A DNA stretch of 64,000 nt from CAWFLT01 sp963816795 (GTDB lineage: Bacteria > Acidobacteriota > Vicinamibacteria > Vicinamibacterales > SCN-69-37): the NCBI GenBank assembly GCA_963816795.1, contig CAWFLT010000017.1, positions 310,001-374,000 of the forward strand. The letters are read 5' to 3'. Below are positions 10,244 to 19,112 of the stretch, one piece after another (the first letter of the stretch is position 1; each line of letters starts with the position of its first letter). The notes under the pieces were generated by a model, which worked only from the letters and a program-made list of their open reading frames with translations, did not search any database and was not told the DNA's origin. A program made the translations under genes and the position numbers.

Positions 10244-11498
10244 GTCGTGTCTCCTGTGGAGGGTGTCGCCTGGCGTGCGCGCGCCGCCGTCTGCATCAGA
10301 TCGAGCAGCTTCTGCGCCGCGGCTTCGGCAAACTCCGGGTCGTTGATGTGCAGATCCAACTCGGTCACGCGATCGCCTGGCAGGCCGGAACGAATCGCGT
10401 CGTGCAGCGACTGACGCGCGACCGCATTGTCGAACGGCTGTCCGGTTTGATCGATCGCCGACACGCCGCGCCGGGGCAGCAGCACTGCCACGGGTCCGGT
10501 CGCGGCCGAAAGCTTGCGCGCGATGTTGGCCCCAATCGCGTCGATTCTCTTCCGCCGTCGTCCGCATCAACGTGACGTTGGCGTTGTGCCGGTGAAACAG
10601 CCGGCCGCCGAACCGGTCCGGCACCGTCTGCGGTCCGTAGAAGTTCACCATGTCGGTGGCGCCGGTCGAGACCACCTGTGGCACCCCCATCGCGGCGGCC
10701 GCCGTGAGCCGCTCCGGACCCGCACTGAGGAAGCCGCCGACCAGCTCGTCCGCGAGCTCGGTGGTCGTCAGGTCGAGGACGCCGGCGAACGTGCCCGTCG
10801 CGGATGAGCGATTCCATCGCCTGGCCGCCGTTGCCGGTCGCGTGAAAGATCAGCACTTCGTAGCCGGCAGCCTCCAAGGTGGCGCGTGCGCGTTCCACGC
10901 ACGCGGTCGTCACGCCGAACATCGTCGCGGCGACGAGGGGCTTGTCACCGTCCTGAGGCGGCGGTCCCGGGTGGGTGACGAGGCCCGCCATGGCGCGCGC
11001 GGCTTGCGAGAGGACATCGCGGCTCACCCGGTTGATCCCGAGGATGTCGACCACGGTGTTGAGCATGAAGATGTCTTTGTCGGCGACGAACTGGCGCACG
11101 GTGCCCGACGCGAGCGTGCTCGCCATGACTTTCGGCACCCCGAGCGGCAGCGCCCGCATCGCCGCGGTCGCGATCGTCGTCCCGGCTGAGCCGCCGAGGC
11201 CGAGGACGCCGGCGACCTCGCCGCGCGCATGCGCCTCACGCGTGAATCGCGCCGCGCCTTCAGCCGCACAGGTCACCGCCTCGCCGCGATCGGCCATCGC
11301 TTCGGGCGCAGTGCCCGCCAGCGCGAAAATCTGTTCCCGCGTGACGTCGGGCGGTACCGTCGGGGGAGCGAGCGAGCCCACGTCGACGAGCGTCGTGCGC
11401 ACCTGCCATCCCTCGAGCAGGTCGCGGACGAAGGCGGCTTCGCGACCTTTCGTGTCGAGGGTGGCGAACATCAGGACGGACGAGGACGATTTGACCAC
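10240..11498 (-). CDS. Tm-1-like ATP-binding domain protein (UPF0261), frameshifted
   Basis: About 418 aa in three frames joined near 10797 and 10550, each one extra base. The N-terminal part shows LMFATLDTKGREA, GVLGLGGSAGTTIATAAM and PKVMASTLASG; the middle IFHATGNGGQAMESL; after the first shift VVSTGATDMVNFYGP; after the second VAVLLPRRGVSAID and FDNAVARQSLHDAI. These fit the UPF0261/Tm-1-like family, a two-domain nucleotide-binding fold whose bacterial role is not established. The GTG at 11498 is the likely start; an ATG at 11471 is an alternative. The start lies within the -35 element of the divergent ThuA/dehydrogenase gene. The stop overlaps the PEP-hydrolase-like start. Confidence 0.82.
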
Positions 11499-11519
11499 GG
11501 CCAGAGCCGTCACTATAGT
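11491..11519 (+). promoter_or_regulatory. Sigma-70-like promoter for the ThuA/dehydrogenase gene
   Basis: TTGACC at 11491-11496 and TATAGT at 11514-11519 are separated by exactly 17 bp. The ATG at 11533 is 13 nt after the -10 box, so the transcript would have a leader of only a few bases. The -35 box overlaps the start of the divergent Tm-1-like gene, so expression of the two may be linked. Confidence 0.65.
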
Positions 11520-11532
11520 CGCAACACCCGCT

Positions 11533-14500
11533 ATGAGAGCACTCCTCCTCGCTGCTTCTGTCCTCGTCAGCTTGTTCAGCACGTTCACGATGGCCGCGCA
11601 GGAGCCGCTGCGTGTGTTCATCCGGTCGGGCCCGAAATCGCATGGCCCGGGCGCGCACGACTACCCGAGCTTCCTGCGCGACTGGGTGCCGCTCTTGAAC
11701 GCGCGCGGCGCGAAGGCGGTCGGCGCCGACACCTTCCCGACCAGGGCTCAGCTCGACCAGACGGACGTGCTGATCCTGCACAAGCAGGACGCGGGGACCA
11801 TCAACGACCCGGCCGATCGGCAGAACCTCGCGGCCTTCGTTGCCCGCGGCGGCGGCGTCGTCGTGATTCACGCCGGCTCGGTCTCGAACGATCCCGACTG
11901 GTTCAAGACGATCGTCGGCGGCTCGTGGCGGAACGGCACGACGAAGTGGCTCGAAGGGCCGATGCATCTGTACTTCACCGATCGCGAGAGCCCGATCACG
12001 ACCGGCGTCTCGAACTGGTCGATGGACGACGAGATCTATTTCGACATGGACATCCTCCCGGAGGCGCGGGTGCTGGCGGCGGCGTACACGCCGAAGCCGG
12101 CCGGCGCGCGCGATCCGAATTCGCAGAAGCGCGCGGAAGCGCTCACCGGCGGCGGCAAGCGCGTCAGCATCTACGACATCCAGCCGCAGATGTGGACCTA
12201 CGAGCGAACGGCCAGCGGGGGCAGCGCACCGTACCGCGCCTTCGTCTCGATCCCCGGACACCTGTACGTGAATTTCAACCGTCCCAACTATCGCGCGATT
12301 CTCCTGCGCGGGATCGCGTGGGCCGGGAAGCGCGCGAATGTCGATGAGTTGCTCGCGAAGGACGAGCTCGGCGACGCCCTGCGCTACGTCGAGGGCGGGC
12401 CGACGCATCCGGCGAAAGCGGCCGAGAAGATCGAAGTCCATCCCGAGTTCGACCTTTCTCTCGTGGCCGCGGAACCGCTGATTCAGAAGGCGATGAACCT
12501 GGACTGGGACGAACGCGGCCGCTTGTGGGTCTCGGAGACGCCTGAGTACCCGAACGGGCGGCGCGCGTTGACAGCGCCGGCGTGGCGCGACAGCGGTTCG
12601 GTCCGGCAGGGACCAACGCGCGATCCGGAGGACACGATTTCGATCCTCACCGACACGAACGGCGACGGCGTCATGGACCGCAAACACGTCTTCGCCGACA
12701 AGCTCGAGCTCGTCACCGGCTTCGTGCTCTACCGCAACGGCGTGATCGCCGCGACGTCGCCGGACATCTGGTATCTCGAGGACACGAACGGCGACCAGGT
12801 GGCCGACAAACGGACGAAGCTCTACACCGGCCTCGGCACGTCGGACACGCACTCGGTCATCAACAACCTGCGCTGGGGGCTCGACGGCTGGGTCTACGCG
12901 ACGCACGGCTACAGCGCCGGGACGGTGACGTCCGCCGACGGCGCGAAGAATTTTGGCCGGGACGGCAGCGGCGTCGTCCGCTTCAAGCCGGATGGCAGCG
13001 CCTTCGAGCAGTACAGCAGCCGCGGCGGGAACACGTGGGGCCTCGACATCACCTGGGACGGCCAGGTGTTCTGGACGCAACCGACGAGCGGCACGGTCTT
13101 CTTCCACACCGTCCTCCCGGAGTCCGTGCTCGCGAAGGGCCGGATCCCGGGGACCACGTCGGCCAAAGGCATGATCAGCGGCCAGAGCCACCTATCCGCT
13201 GATGACCTGGCCCGAGCAGGCCTACGTGCAGATCGACCAGGTCGGTCAGTTCACCGCGGCTGCCGGATGTGCGATCTACGATGGCGGCGCGTGGCCCGAC
13301 AGATGGCGGTACGCCTACTTCACCGGTGAGCCGACGCTCAATATCGTCCATCAGCAGTTCGTGACGCCTGACGGCGTGAGTTACACCACACGCAAGGAAG
13401 CGGGGCGGGAACAGACCGAGTTCATGCGCAGCCGCGATCTCTGGTTCAGGCCGATCGAAACGCGCATCGGCCCGGACGGCGCGCTCTACGTGATCGACTT
13501 CTACAACCAGGCGGTCATCCACAACGACACCCGCGGCCCGCAGCATGGACCAGCGAACGCCGCCGTCCGGCCGGATCGCGATCACTACTTCGGCCGCATC
13601 TGGCGCGTCCAGCACAAGCAGGCGCGAACGCTCGAGACTCCGGTACTGAATCGCGCCGATCTCCCTGGCCTCCTCCGCGCGCTGGAAACGAGCCCCAACG
13701 CGCACGTCAAGCTGACCGCCTGGCGCCTCGCGCAGGAGAACTTCGCCAGCGACCCTCGGCTGGCCAAGCTGAACAAGACGATGGGCAGTTCCGTGCAGGC
13801 GCTCTACGAGCAAGCGCGCTCGGCCAAGACGCCAGCCGCACGGCGAACGGTGCTCGACGGGTTTTCGGCGGCGACCGACAATTGGACCAAGTCGGCGTAC
13901 ATTGCCGCCGCGACCGAGCAGGCGGCGACGTACGTCGTGGATGCGCTCTAGCCATCCACAGCCGGCCGCTCTCGGCGATTTCGTCACCGCTGTGTTGCCC
14001 GCTGCGCTGCCCGCCGGCGCTGAGCGGTTGCTCGTCGCCACAGCCGCCGCCGGCCCGCTCGGGGCAGGCGCCGGCCCGGCGAGCGCGGCGCTCAAAGCGA
14101 CGGTCGTGCGCGCGGTGGCGCGCATGGAAGGCGGCGCGATCGTGCTCGGTCCGACGTTGACGCCGGCGCTGCAGAAACTGCTCGCCGATCCTGCGACGGC
14201 GGCAGCCGTGCTGCCGATCATCGCGAAGTGGGACACACGCGGCGTCCTGCGGGCGGCGGCCGACCAGCGCGCGAAGCTGCTCCTCGCCGACATCAGCCGG
14301 ACGACGGTGAGCGACGACCGGCGAGTGGACGCCGCCGCCGGATTGCTGGCCGTGCCGGCGCGCCGTGCAGACGCGATCGCCGCGGTCGCGCCGCTGCTCG
14401 TGAGCCCGGCCGTGCAGACGCCGCTCAAGGCCCGGTTCGTCGCCACGCTTGGCGATCATCCCGGCGCCGACGCCGATGCGGCGCTCATCAACGCGCTGGC

Positions 14501-16572
14501 GCGCACCAACTCCACACTGGTGTTCGATCAGCTGATGCGAAGGCCGGAGTCGGCGCAGGCGCTGCTCGCGGCGATGAAGCAGGGACAGGTCACGCCCGCC
14601 AACCTCGGTCCGAGTAATGTCGCGCGGCTGCGCACGCATCCGAACCGGCCCGTCGCGACCGCGGCGGCGGCTCTGCTCGACACGCTTTCACCCGCTGCGC
14701 GGCCGAAGAGCGACATCATTGCCACCCTCGCGCCCGAGGTCGAGAAGCCCGGCGATGCGTCGCGCGGCCGCACGGTCTTCACCGGCACGTGCTCGGGCTG
14801 CCACAAGTTCGGCGACATCGGTCGCAACGAGGCCGGGCCGCCGCTGAACGGCATGGGCGCTCACGGGCGCGCCGAGTTGCTCGCGCACATCCTCGATCCC
14901 AATCGCGAAGTCGATCCGAGCTTCTGGCAGTGGAACGTCACCACCCGCCGCGGCGAGACGCTCGCCGGCGTCATCGCCAGCGAGAACGCCGCCGGCCTGA
15001 CATTGCGCAACGCGGCCGGCGATGTCGAAGTCAAGAAAGACGACATCGTCACGCGCGAAAACACGCGGCGGTCGCTGATGCCAGAGGGGCTCGAAGCGAT
15101 GGGCGCCGAGTCCTTGCGCGACCTGCTCACCTTCATGGTGGGTGGCGAGCAGCGCTTCCGCGTCGTGGATCTGCGACAGGCGTACACGGCCGACAGCCGG
15201 CGCGGTTTCCGGCGCGAAGATGAGCGCGACGAGACGGTGACCTTGCAGAAGTTCGGCGACGTCACCGTCGCCGGCGTCCCGTTCTTCGTCATGGATCCGG
15301 CCAGGTCGCCGAATGGCGCCAACCTGGTCGCGCTTCGAGGCGGCCCGGGCCGTGGCAACGTGGCTGACGACTTCCCGATGCGGATCGAGATCCCGGCGAG
15401 CGTCACCGCGGCGAGCCTGCACTTCCTCGGCGGCGTCGGCGGCTGGGCGTGGCCGACGGGCGGCGACGCGACGCGCGGCACTCCCGTCCTCAAAGTCACC
15501 GTGCAGTTCGCGGATGGATCGAGCCAGGAGCACGTGCTCCGGAACGGCGAGTACTTCGCCGATGCGTTCGCGGCCGCCGACGTCCCGCGCAGTGCCGCTG
15601 CGGCCGGGTTCACCCGGCGCGGGCAAGTGCGCTACTTCGCGTTGAACCTCGGCAAGAGCGCGCAGCTCTCGCGAATCGTGCTCGAGAGCTACGACAACGA
15701 CATCGTTCCGGCGACGATTGCGATCACGGCGGGCACCGATCCTGTTCCGGGTGCGACGTCCGGTGGGAGCGCTGCCGCGCCTGCTCAAGCACAGGCGGGC
15801 GCTCCAGTGCAGGCGCCGCCCGGCCGCGCCGGCTCCGACGCAAGGCCCCAAGGAAGGCGGGAAGGGCGACGGCCCGCTTCCGGAAACGAAGCCGATCGTC
15901 TGGGCCGCGGGCAAGACCAAAGTCCTCATCATCGGCGGCGGCAGCTCGCACGACTTCGGCAAGTTCTTCGGCGGTACCGACCGCGCCACGCTCGAGGCGG
16001 CCGGCTTCAGCGTCAACTACACGGAGGATCGCGATCAGGCGGCCGCCGAGATCGGACGGGCCGACGTCGCGGTGATTAGCGTCAACCGCCAGTTCTTTGA
16101 CACCCCCGAGTACAGGAAAGCGCTCTTCGACTTCGCCGCCGCCGGCAAGGGTCTCGTCATGCTGCATCCCGGGACGTGGTACGGCTTCGCGCAGTGGCCG
16201 GAGCTGAACGCGGCGATCGTCGGCGGTGGCGCTCGCGGTCACGATCGCATCGCCAAGTTCTCGGTCAACGCGGTGAAGCCCGAGCATCCTGTGATGAAAG
16301 GCGTGCCGGCATCGTTCGAAGTGGAGGACGAGCTCTACTACCTCAACGCCGAACCCGGGAAGATACCCGCCGGCACCGCGGCCATCGAGGTGCTGGCCGA
16401 GACGTCGCCGAGCGTGCGGTTCAAGCAGCCGCATCCAGCCGTGTACGTCACCACGCATCCACGCGCGCGCATTGTCGGCATCACGCTCGGGCACGACGAG
16501 CGCGTGCACGATCTCGCGGCGTTCAAGACACTGCTGGTGAACGCGGTGAGATGGGTGGGAAGAACCAATTGA
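11533..16572 (+). CDS. ThuA - PVC-type dehydrogenase - HEAT - cytochrome c - ThuA protein (frameshifted)
   Basis: Four successive frames, joined by one extra base each near 13190, 13940 and 15830, give one exported protein of about 1,678 aa. Order: signal peptide (MRALLLAASVLVSLF); ThuA-like domain (residues 25-275); PVC-type membrane-bound dehydrogenase propeller (about 300-690; MNLDWDERGRLWV, DTNGDGVMD, GPDGALYVIDFYN); HEAT-like helices; a c-type cytochrome with CSGCH encoded at 14790-14804; a beta-sandwich-like region (about 15170-15710); and a second ThuA-like domain (VLIIGGGSSHDFGKFF) to the end. Such proteins are thought to oxidise sugars or alcohols in the periplasm and pass electrons to the haem. 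Two ThuA domains in one chain is unusual. A near-consensus promoter lies upstream. If the shifts were real it would be four fragments. Confidence 0.8.
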
Positions 16573-16628
16573 CACCCGCGCACCGCAACGCGGTGCGCGG
16601 CCCGAGCGCGGGGGTGGGGCCCCCGCGC
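16573..16628 (+). repeat. Twin-hairpin GC element, copy A
   Basis: Begins at the stop codon of the ThuA/dehydrogenase gene (TGACACCCGCGC). Hairpin 1 is a perfect 10-bp stem at 16577-16586/16590-16599 with loop AAC. Hairpin 2 is a perfect 9-bp stem GCGCGGGGG/CCCCCGCGC at 16606-16614/16620-16628 with loop TGGGG. A spacer GGCCCGA separates them. Near-identical copies lie at 17705-17760, inside metH and next to dinB. Confidence 0.85.
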
Positions 16629-16658
16629 CTCTAATGAAGTTGGCTGACTTTACTCCAT

Positions 16659-16746
16659 GGCGTGGGGCCCCACCCCCACGCCTCAAAACGCTCAGGGCTC
16701 GCTACGCTCGCTCCTTCGCGGTGTCGCCGGGGCCCCCGCGCCATTA
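16659..16746 (-). repeat. Twin-hairpin GC element, inverted copy A'
   Basis: Opposite orientation to copy A. The hairpin-2 stem is GGCGTGGGG/CCCCACGCC at 16659-16667/16674-16682, the same stem version as at the dinB copy, followed by a degenerate remainder with a second GGGGCCCCC core near 16729. It occupies the gap before the [2Fe-2S] gene. Confidence 0.75.
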
Positions 16747-16748
16747 AG

Positions 16749-16754
16749 TAAGAT
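16749..16754 (+). promoter_or_regulatory. -10-like TAAGAT, leaderless start of the [2Fe-2S] gene
   Basis: TAAGAT ends 7 nt before the ATG at 16762, and no Shine-Dalgarno sequence is visible between them. This fits a leaderless transcript. The upstream sequence is the repeat element A', so no clear -35 is seen. Confidence 0.45.
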
Positions 16755-16761
16755 AGTGCGC

Positions 16762-17707
16762 ATGGATCGTTTGTATGCGGACCTCTGCCGCTTCGATGCC
16801 GCTGAGTGGAACCGCGCCGTCGCCACGCTGTCTTCGGAAACGCACGATATCGATCGGAACGCTACGCGGATCTGGTTCGCGTTCTTTCCGTTGCAGTTGC
16901 ACCTGACGCTCGAGCAGTCCGCCGACCAGGCGGCGACAATTCGCACGCTCGGCCTGATGGGCAACTGGCGGCTCGCCGACCAGGTCGACTCGTCGCACCG
17001 CTTCCTCTACGCGCACCGCTTCTGGCCGCAGGTGAAGGCGGCCATCGCCGAGCACGGATTCCTGGCCGGAGTCGCTGCCGGCCATCATCACGCAGATCGC
17101 CGATGCCGCGTGCCGGACCACGCGCGTCGATCGAGATCGACTGGTGGGGATCACGGCCATCGGACTGATGACGCTCCGCCAGGCCGGCGTCGCCGCGTTC
17201 ACCGCCGCGCCCGGCCGTATTCATGTCTCTGAAACTGCGCGGGTCGCTTCGCCCCATCAGGTCATGCAGCGTCGCGCCAAGGACGACTGGCAGGGCCCGT
17301 TCGGGTTTCTCCGCGGCATCAGCAAGCGCTGGACGATCACGTTCGACGAGAACGATCCCGAGGCCAGGTTCCCGATCATCAACGGCCGGGAGATCGCCGG
17401 CGGCGCTCAGGACGACAAGCGGGAATACCGGTCGAAAGATCCGCGCTGTATTCCGAACGAAGGGCCGATCCCGGTCGAATGCCGGGCCGCGTCTTGCGGC
17501 ACGTGCTGGGTCGGCGTGATCGGCGGCGCCGAAAAACTCTCGCCGGTCGTCGCGAACGACGAAGGCAAGCGGATGAAAGTATTCGGCTATCCAGGCACCG
17601 AGGGTGAGCGGCCGATCATCCGCCTCGCGTGTCAGGCCAAGGCCTTCGGCTCCGTCTCGATTGTCATCCCGCCGTGGAACGGGATGATCGGGAAGATCAT
17701 GGGTTGA
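16762..17707 (+). CDS. [2Fe-2S] plant-type ferredoxin-domain protein (frameshifted)
   Basis: About 315 aa in two frames, joined near 17070 by one extra base (GVSLPAIITQIADAA across the join). The C-terminal third carries the plant-type iron-sulfur motif: CRAASCGTC (Cx4Cx2C) followed by the last ligand in LACQAKAFG, so it should bind a [2Fe-2S] cluster and carry electrons. The N-terminal 130 residues are helical and unrecognised. No signal peptide is visible. The nearest neighbour upstream is a cytochrome c dehydrogenase, so a redox role with it is possible but unproved. Repeat elements flank both ends; the downstream one begins with this gene's stop codon. Confidence 0.75.
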
Positions 17708-17760
17708 CACCCGCGCCGCGAAGCGGCGCGGCCCGAGCGCGGGGGTGGGGCCCCGCGCCC
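17705..17760 (+). repeat. Twin-hairpin GC element, copy B
   Basis: Begins with the TGA stop of the [2Fe-2S] gene. Hairpin 1 is CGCGCCGC/GCGGCGCG with loop GAA (17712-17730). Hairpin 2 is GCGCGGGG/CCCCGCGC at 17737-17744/17751-17758 with loop GTGGGG. Same order, spacing and boundary as copy A, with stem differences that keep pairing. Confidence 0.88.
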
Positions 17761-17783
17761 TTGAACAAAGATGACTACGCGGT

Positions 17784-18365
17784 CTACCTGTCCCGTCCCT
17801 TCAACGCCGCGAGCTCGCGTTCAATCCGCTCGCGAATCGCGCGCAATTCGGATTCGTCCCGCGCGTTGCGGAAACTTTCGATCGCCTTCTTCGCCAGCGA
17901 CTGGCCGAGCCAGTTCACGATCGAGAACTGGATGAGCTCGGTGGCCTTGATGCCCTGACTGCCGTAAATTTCTCGCGGCGTCACGTGGTTGAGGAAATCC
18001 TGGTGCGTCACGCCGCCGTACGGCGTCGGGCCGTTGCGCAGGTCGGACTTGCCGACATATTCCTGGAACGTCGGCCATTTGGCGACGATCTCGACGTAGA
18101 AGCGGAGCCGGTAATCCTCGAGTTTGATCGTGGGATCGCGGCTGATCGAGTCTCTGATCCGATCGAAGTTCGGGCGCGCCTCGGGCTCTCGAGCCTGCCC
18201 GTCGGACGCCGGCGCCGGCTTCTGCGCGCTCGACGCAGACGAGGGAAGTTGCGCGGAGCTACCGGACGACCCTGGCTGCTGACGTTCCGCAAAGGCAGGG
18301 GCGGCGACGCCGGTTGAGACGGCGACAGCCAGTGTCAGGATGCGCGGCCACTGCCTTGGGCGCAT
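17784..18365 (-). CDS. Secreted protein of unknown function
   Basis: Probably 193 aa from the ATG at 18365. It begins with a signal peptide (basic MRPRQWPR, hydrophobic LTLAVAVSTGV, AFA cleavage-like end), followed by a Ser/Pro/Gln-rich low-complexity linker of about 35 residues. A folded alpha-helical part follows (RPNFDRIRDSISRD, LRFYVEIVAKWPTFQEYV, a charged C-terminal helix). I do not recognise a family. The frame is open 60 nt further upstream, but the signal peptide favours the internal ATG. It faces the [2Fe-2S] gene tail to tail and follows the 165-aa unknown gene on the same strand at 76 nt, so the two may be expressed together. Confidence 0.6.
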   Translation of the reverse strand: MRPRQWPRILTLAVAVSTGVAAPAFAERQQPGSSGSSAQLPSSASSAQKPAPASDGQAREPEARPNFDRIRDSISRDPTIKLEDYRLRFYVEIVAKWPTFQEYVGKSDLRNGPTPYGGVTHQDFLNHVTPREIYGSQGIKATELIQFSIVNWLGQSLAKKAIESFRNARDESELRAIRERIERELAALKGRDR

Positions 18366-18441
18366 ACGTACAAGAATAAGACGTCTTGCCCCCATCTCTA
18401 GACGGGAAAGCAAGTCGAATACCACGGCAACTTCTCGCCTA

Positions 18442-18939
18442 TCAATCAGTTGCGCCGAGGACGGCCGGCAGGTTCACCCACGTGTCCTCGTCGAGCGCCA
18501 CGAGTGTCTTCAGATATCGTCTCGCGTCGTCGTCGGGATGGGCCGCCAGGAGGGCCGTCATCGCCGCCGCGAGCTGCTCACGATTCGGCGGCGCCACGTC
18601 TTCAGCGGTGATCAACCCCTCGTTGTGGGCAATGCCGAGGGCGTCGAGAAATGTCGTCATCAGCGGGCGCTGGGTCGCAAAGTGATAGGCGATGAGCGCG
18701 CGGGTCGCGAGCGCGTCGGACACGTCCCGCATCTGCGCCAGATGCTTCGCGCGCCGCTCGACCGGCAGTGCCTGCACGCTCTTGGCGCGAAAGTTCAACC
18801 GCCGCGCAATGGCGACCAGGGCCTCGACGTGCTGCGCCTGAATTTCTGGCGATTCGTTGTCCCGCCAGAAGGCCTCAGCCGCCAACTGGCGCTTCTCGAC
18901 GGGCATCTCTTTCCACAACTGCGACGGACGGTCGGACAT
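18442..18939 (-). CDS. Hypothetical helical protein, 165 aa
   Basis: Intact frame from the ATG at 18939. Entirely alpha-helical in appearance, with many Ala, Leu, Arg and Glu residues (AEAFWRDNESPEIQAQHVEAL, ARRLNFRAKSV, LAAHPDDDARRYLKTL). No signal peptide, transmembrane segment or cysteine pattern. I do not recognise the family; proteins of this type recur in acidobacteria from memory. A TATAAG box 8 nt before the start and no ribosome-binding site suggest a leaderless mRNA. It is divergent from the MFS transporter gene, with a 140-bp inverted repeat array between them. Confidence 0.65.
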   Translation of the reverse strand: MSDRPSQLWKEMPVEKRQLAAEAFWRDNESPEIQAQHVEALVAIARRLNFRAKSVQALPVERRAKHLAQMRDVSDALATRALIAYHFATQRPLMTTFLDALGIAHNEGLITAEDVAPPNREQLAAAMTALLAAHPDDDARRYLKTLVALDEDTWVNLPAVLGATD

Positions 18940-18947
18940 GCACTGAT

Positions 18948-18953
18948 CTTATA
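18948..18953 (-). promoter_or_regulatory. -10-like TATAAG, leaderless start of the 165-aa gene
   Basis: On the minus strand TATAAG ends 8 nt before the ATG at 18939. No Shine-Dalgarno sequence lies between them. The region further upstream is the heptamer array, so the -35 cannot be judged. Confidence 0.45.
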
Positions 18954-18956
18954 GAT

Positions 18957-19096
18957 GCTGGGTGCTGGGTGCTAGGTGCTGGGTGCTGTGCCAGGTGCTT
19001 GGTGCAGACGCTGCGCGCAGCACGCAGCACGCAGCACGCAGCACGCCAGCACGCAGCACCCAGCACCCAGCACCCAGCACCTAGCACCCAGCACCC
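18957..19096. repeat. Heptamer array in inverted arms (GGTGCTG / CAGCACC)
   Basis: The left arm (18957-19004) holds GGTGCTG-like 7-mers and the right arm (19016-19096) CAGCACG and CAGCACC 7-mers, around a short centre. The arms are complementary and could form a long imperfect hairpin. The array fills the region between two divergent genes. Confidence 0.85.
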
Positions 19097-19097
19097 A

Positions 19098-19103
19098 TAT
19101 ACT
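19098..19103 (+). promoter_or_regulatory. -10-like TATACT before the MFS gene
   Basis: TATACT directly follows the last heptamer of the repeat array and ends 9 nt before the ATG at 19113. No ribosome-binding site is visible, so a leaderless mRNA is likely. Any -35 would fall inside the repeats. Confidence 0.45.
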
Positions 19104-19112
19104 GGAACGTTC

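Noticed and set aside
11260..13191. 643-codon minus-strand open frame
   Set aside because: Antisense to the ThuA/dehydrogenase gene, low-complexity composition, no recognisable domain.
16573..17760. Twin-hairpin copies as ordinary intrinsic terminators
   Set aside because: No T-run follows the stems, one copy is inverted, and one lies within metH.
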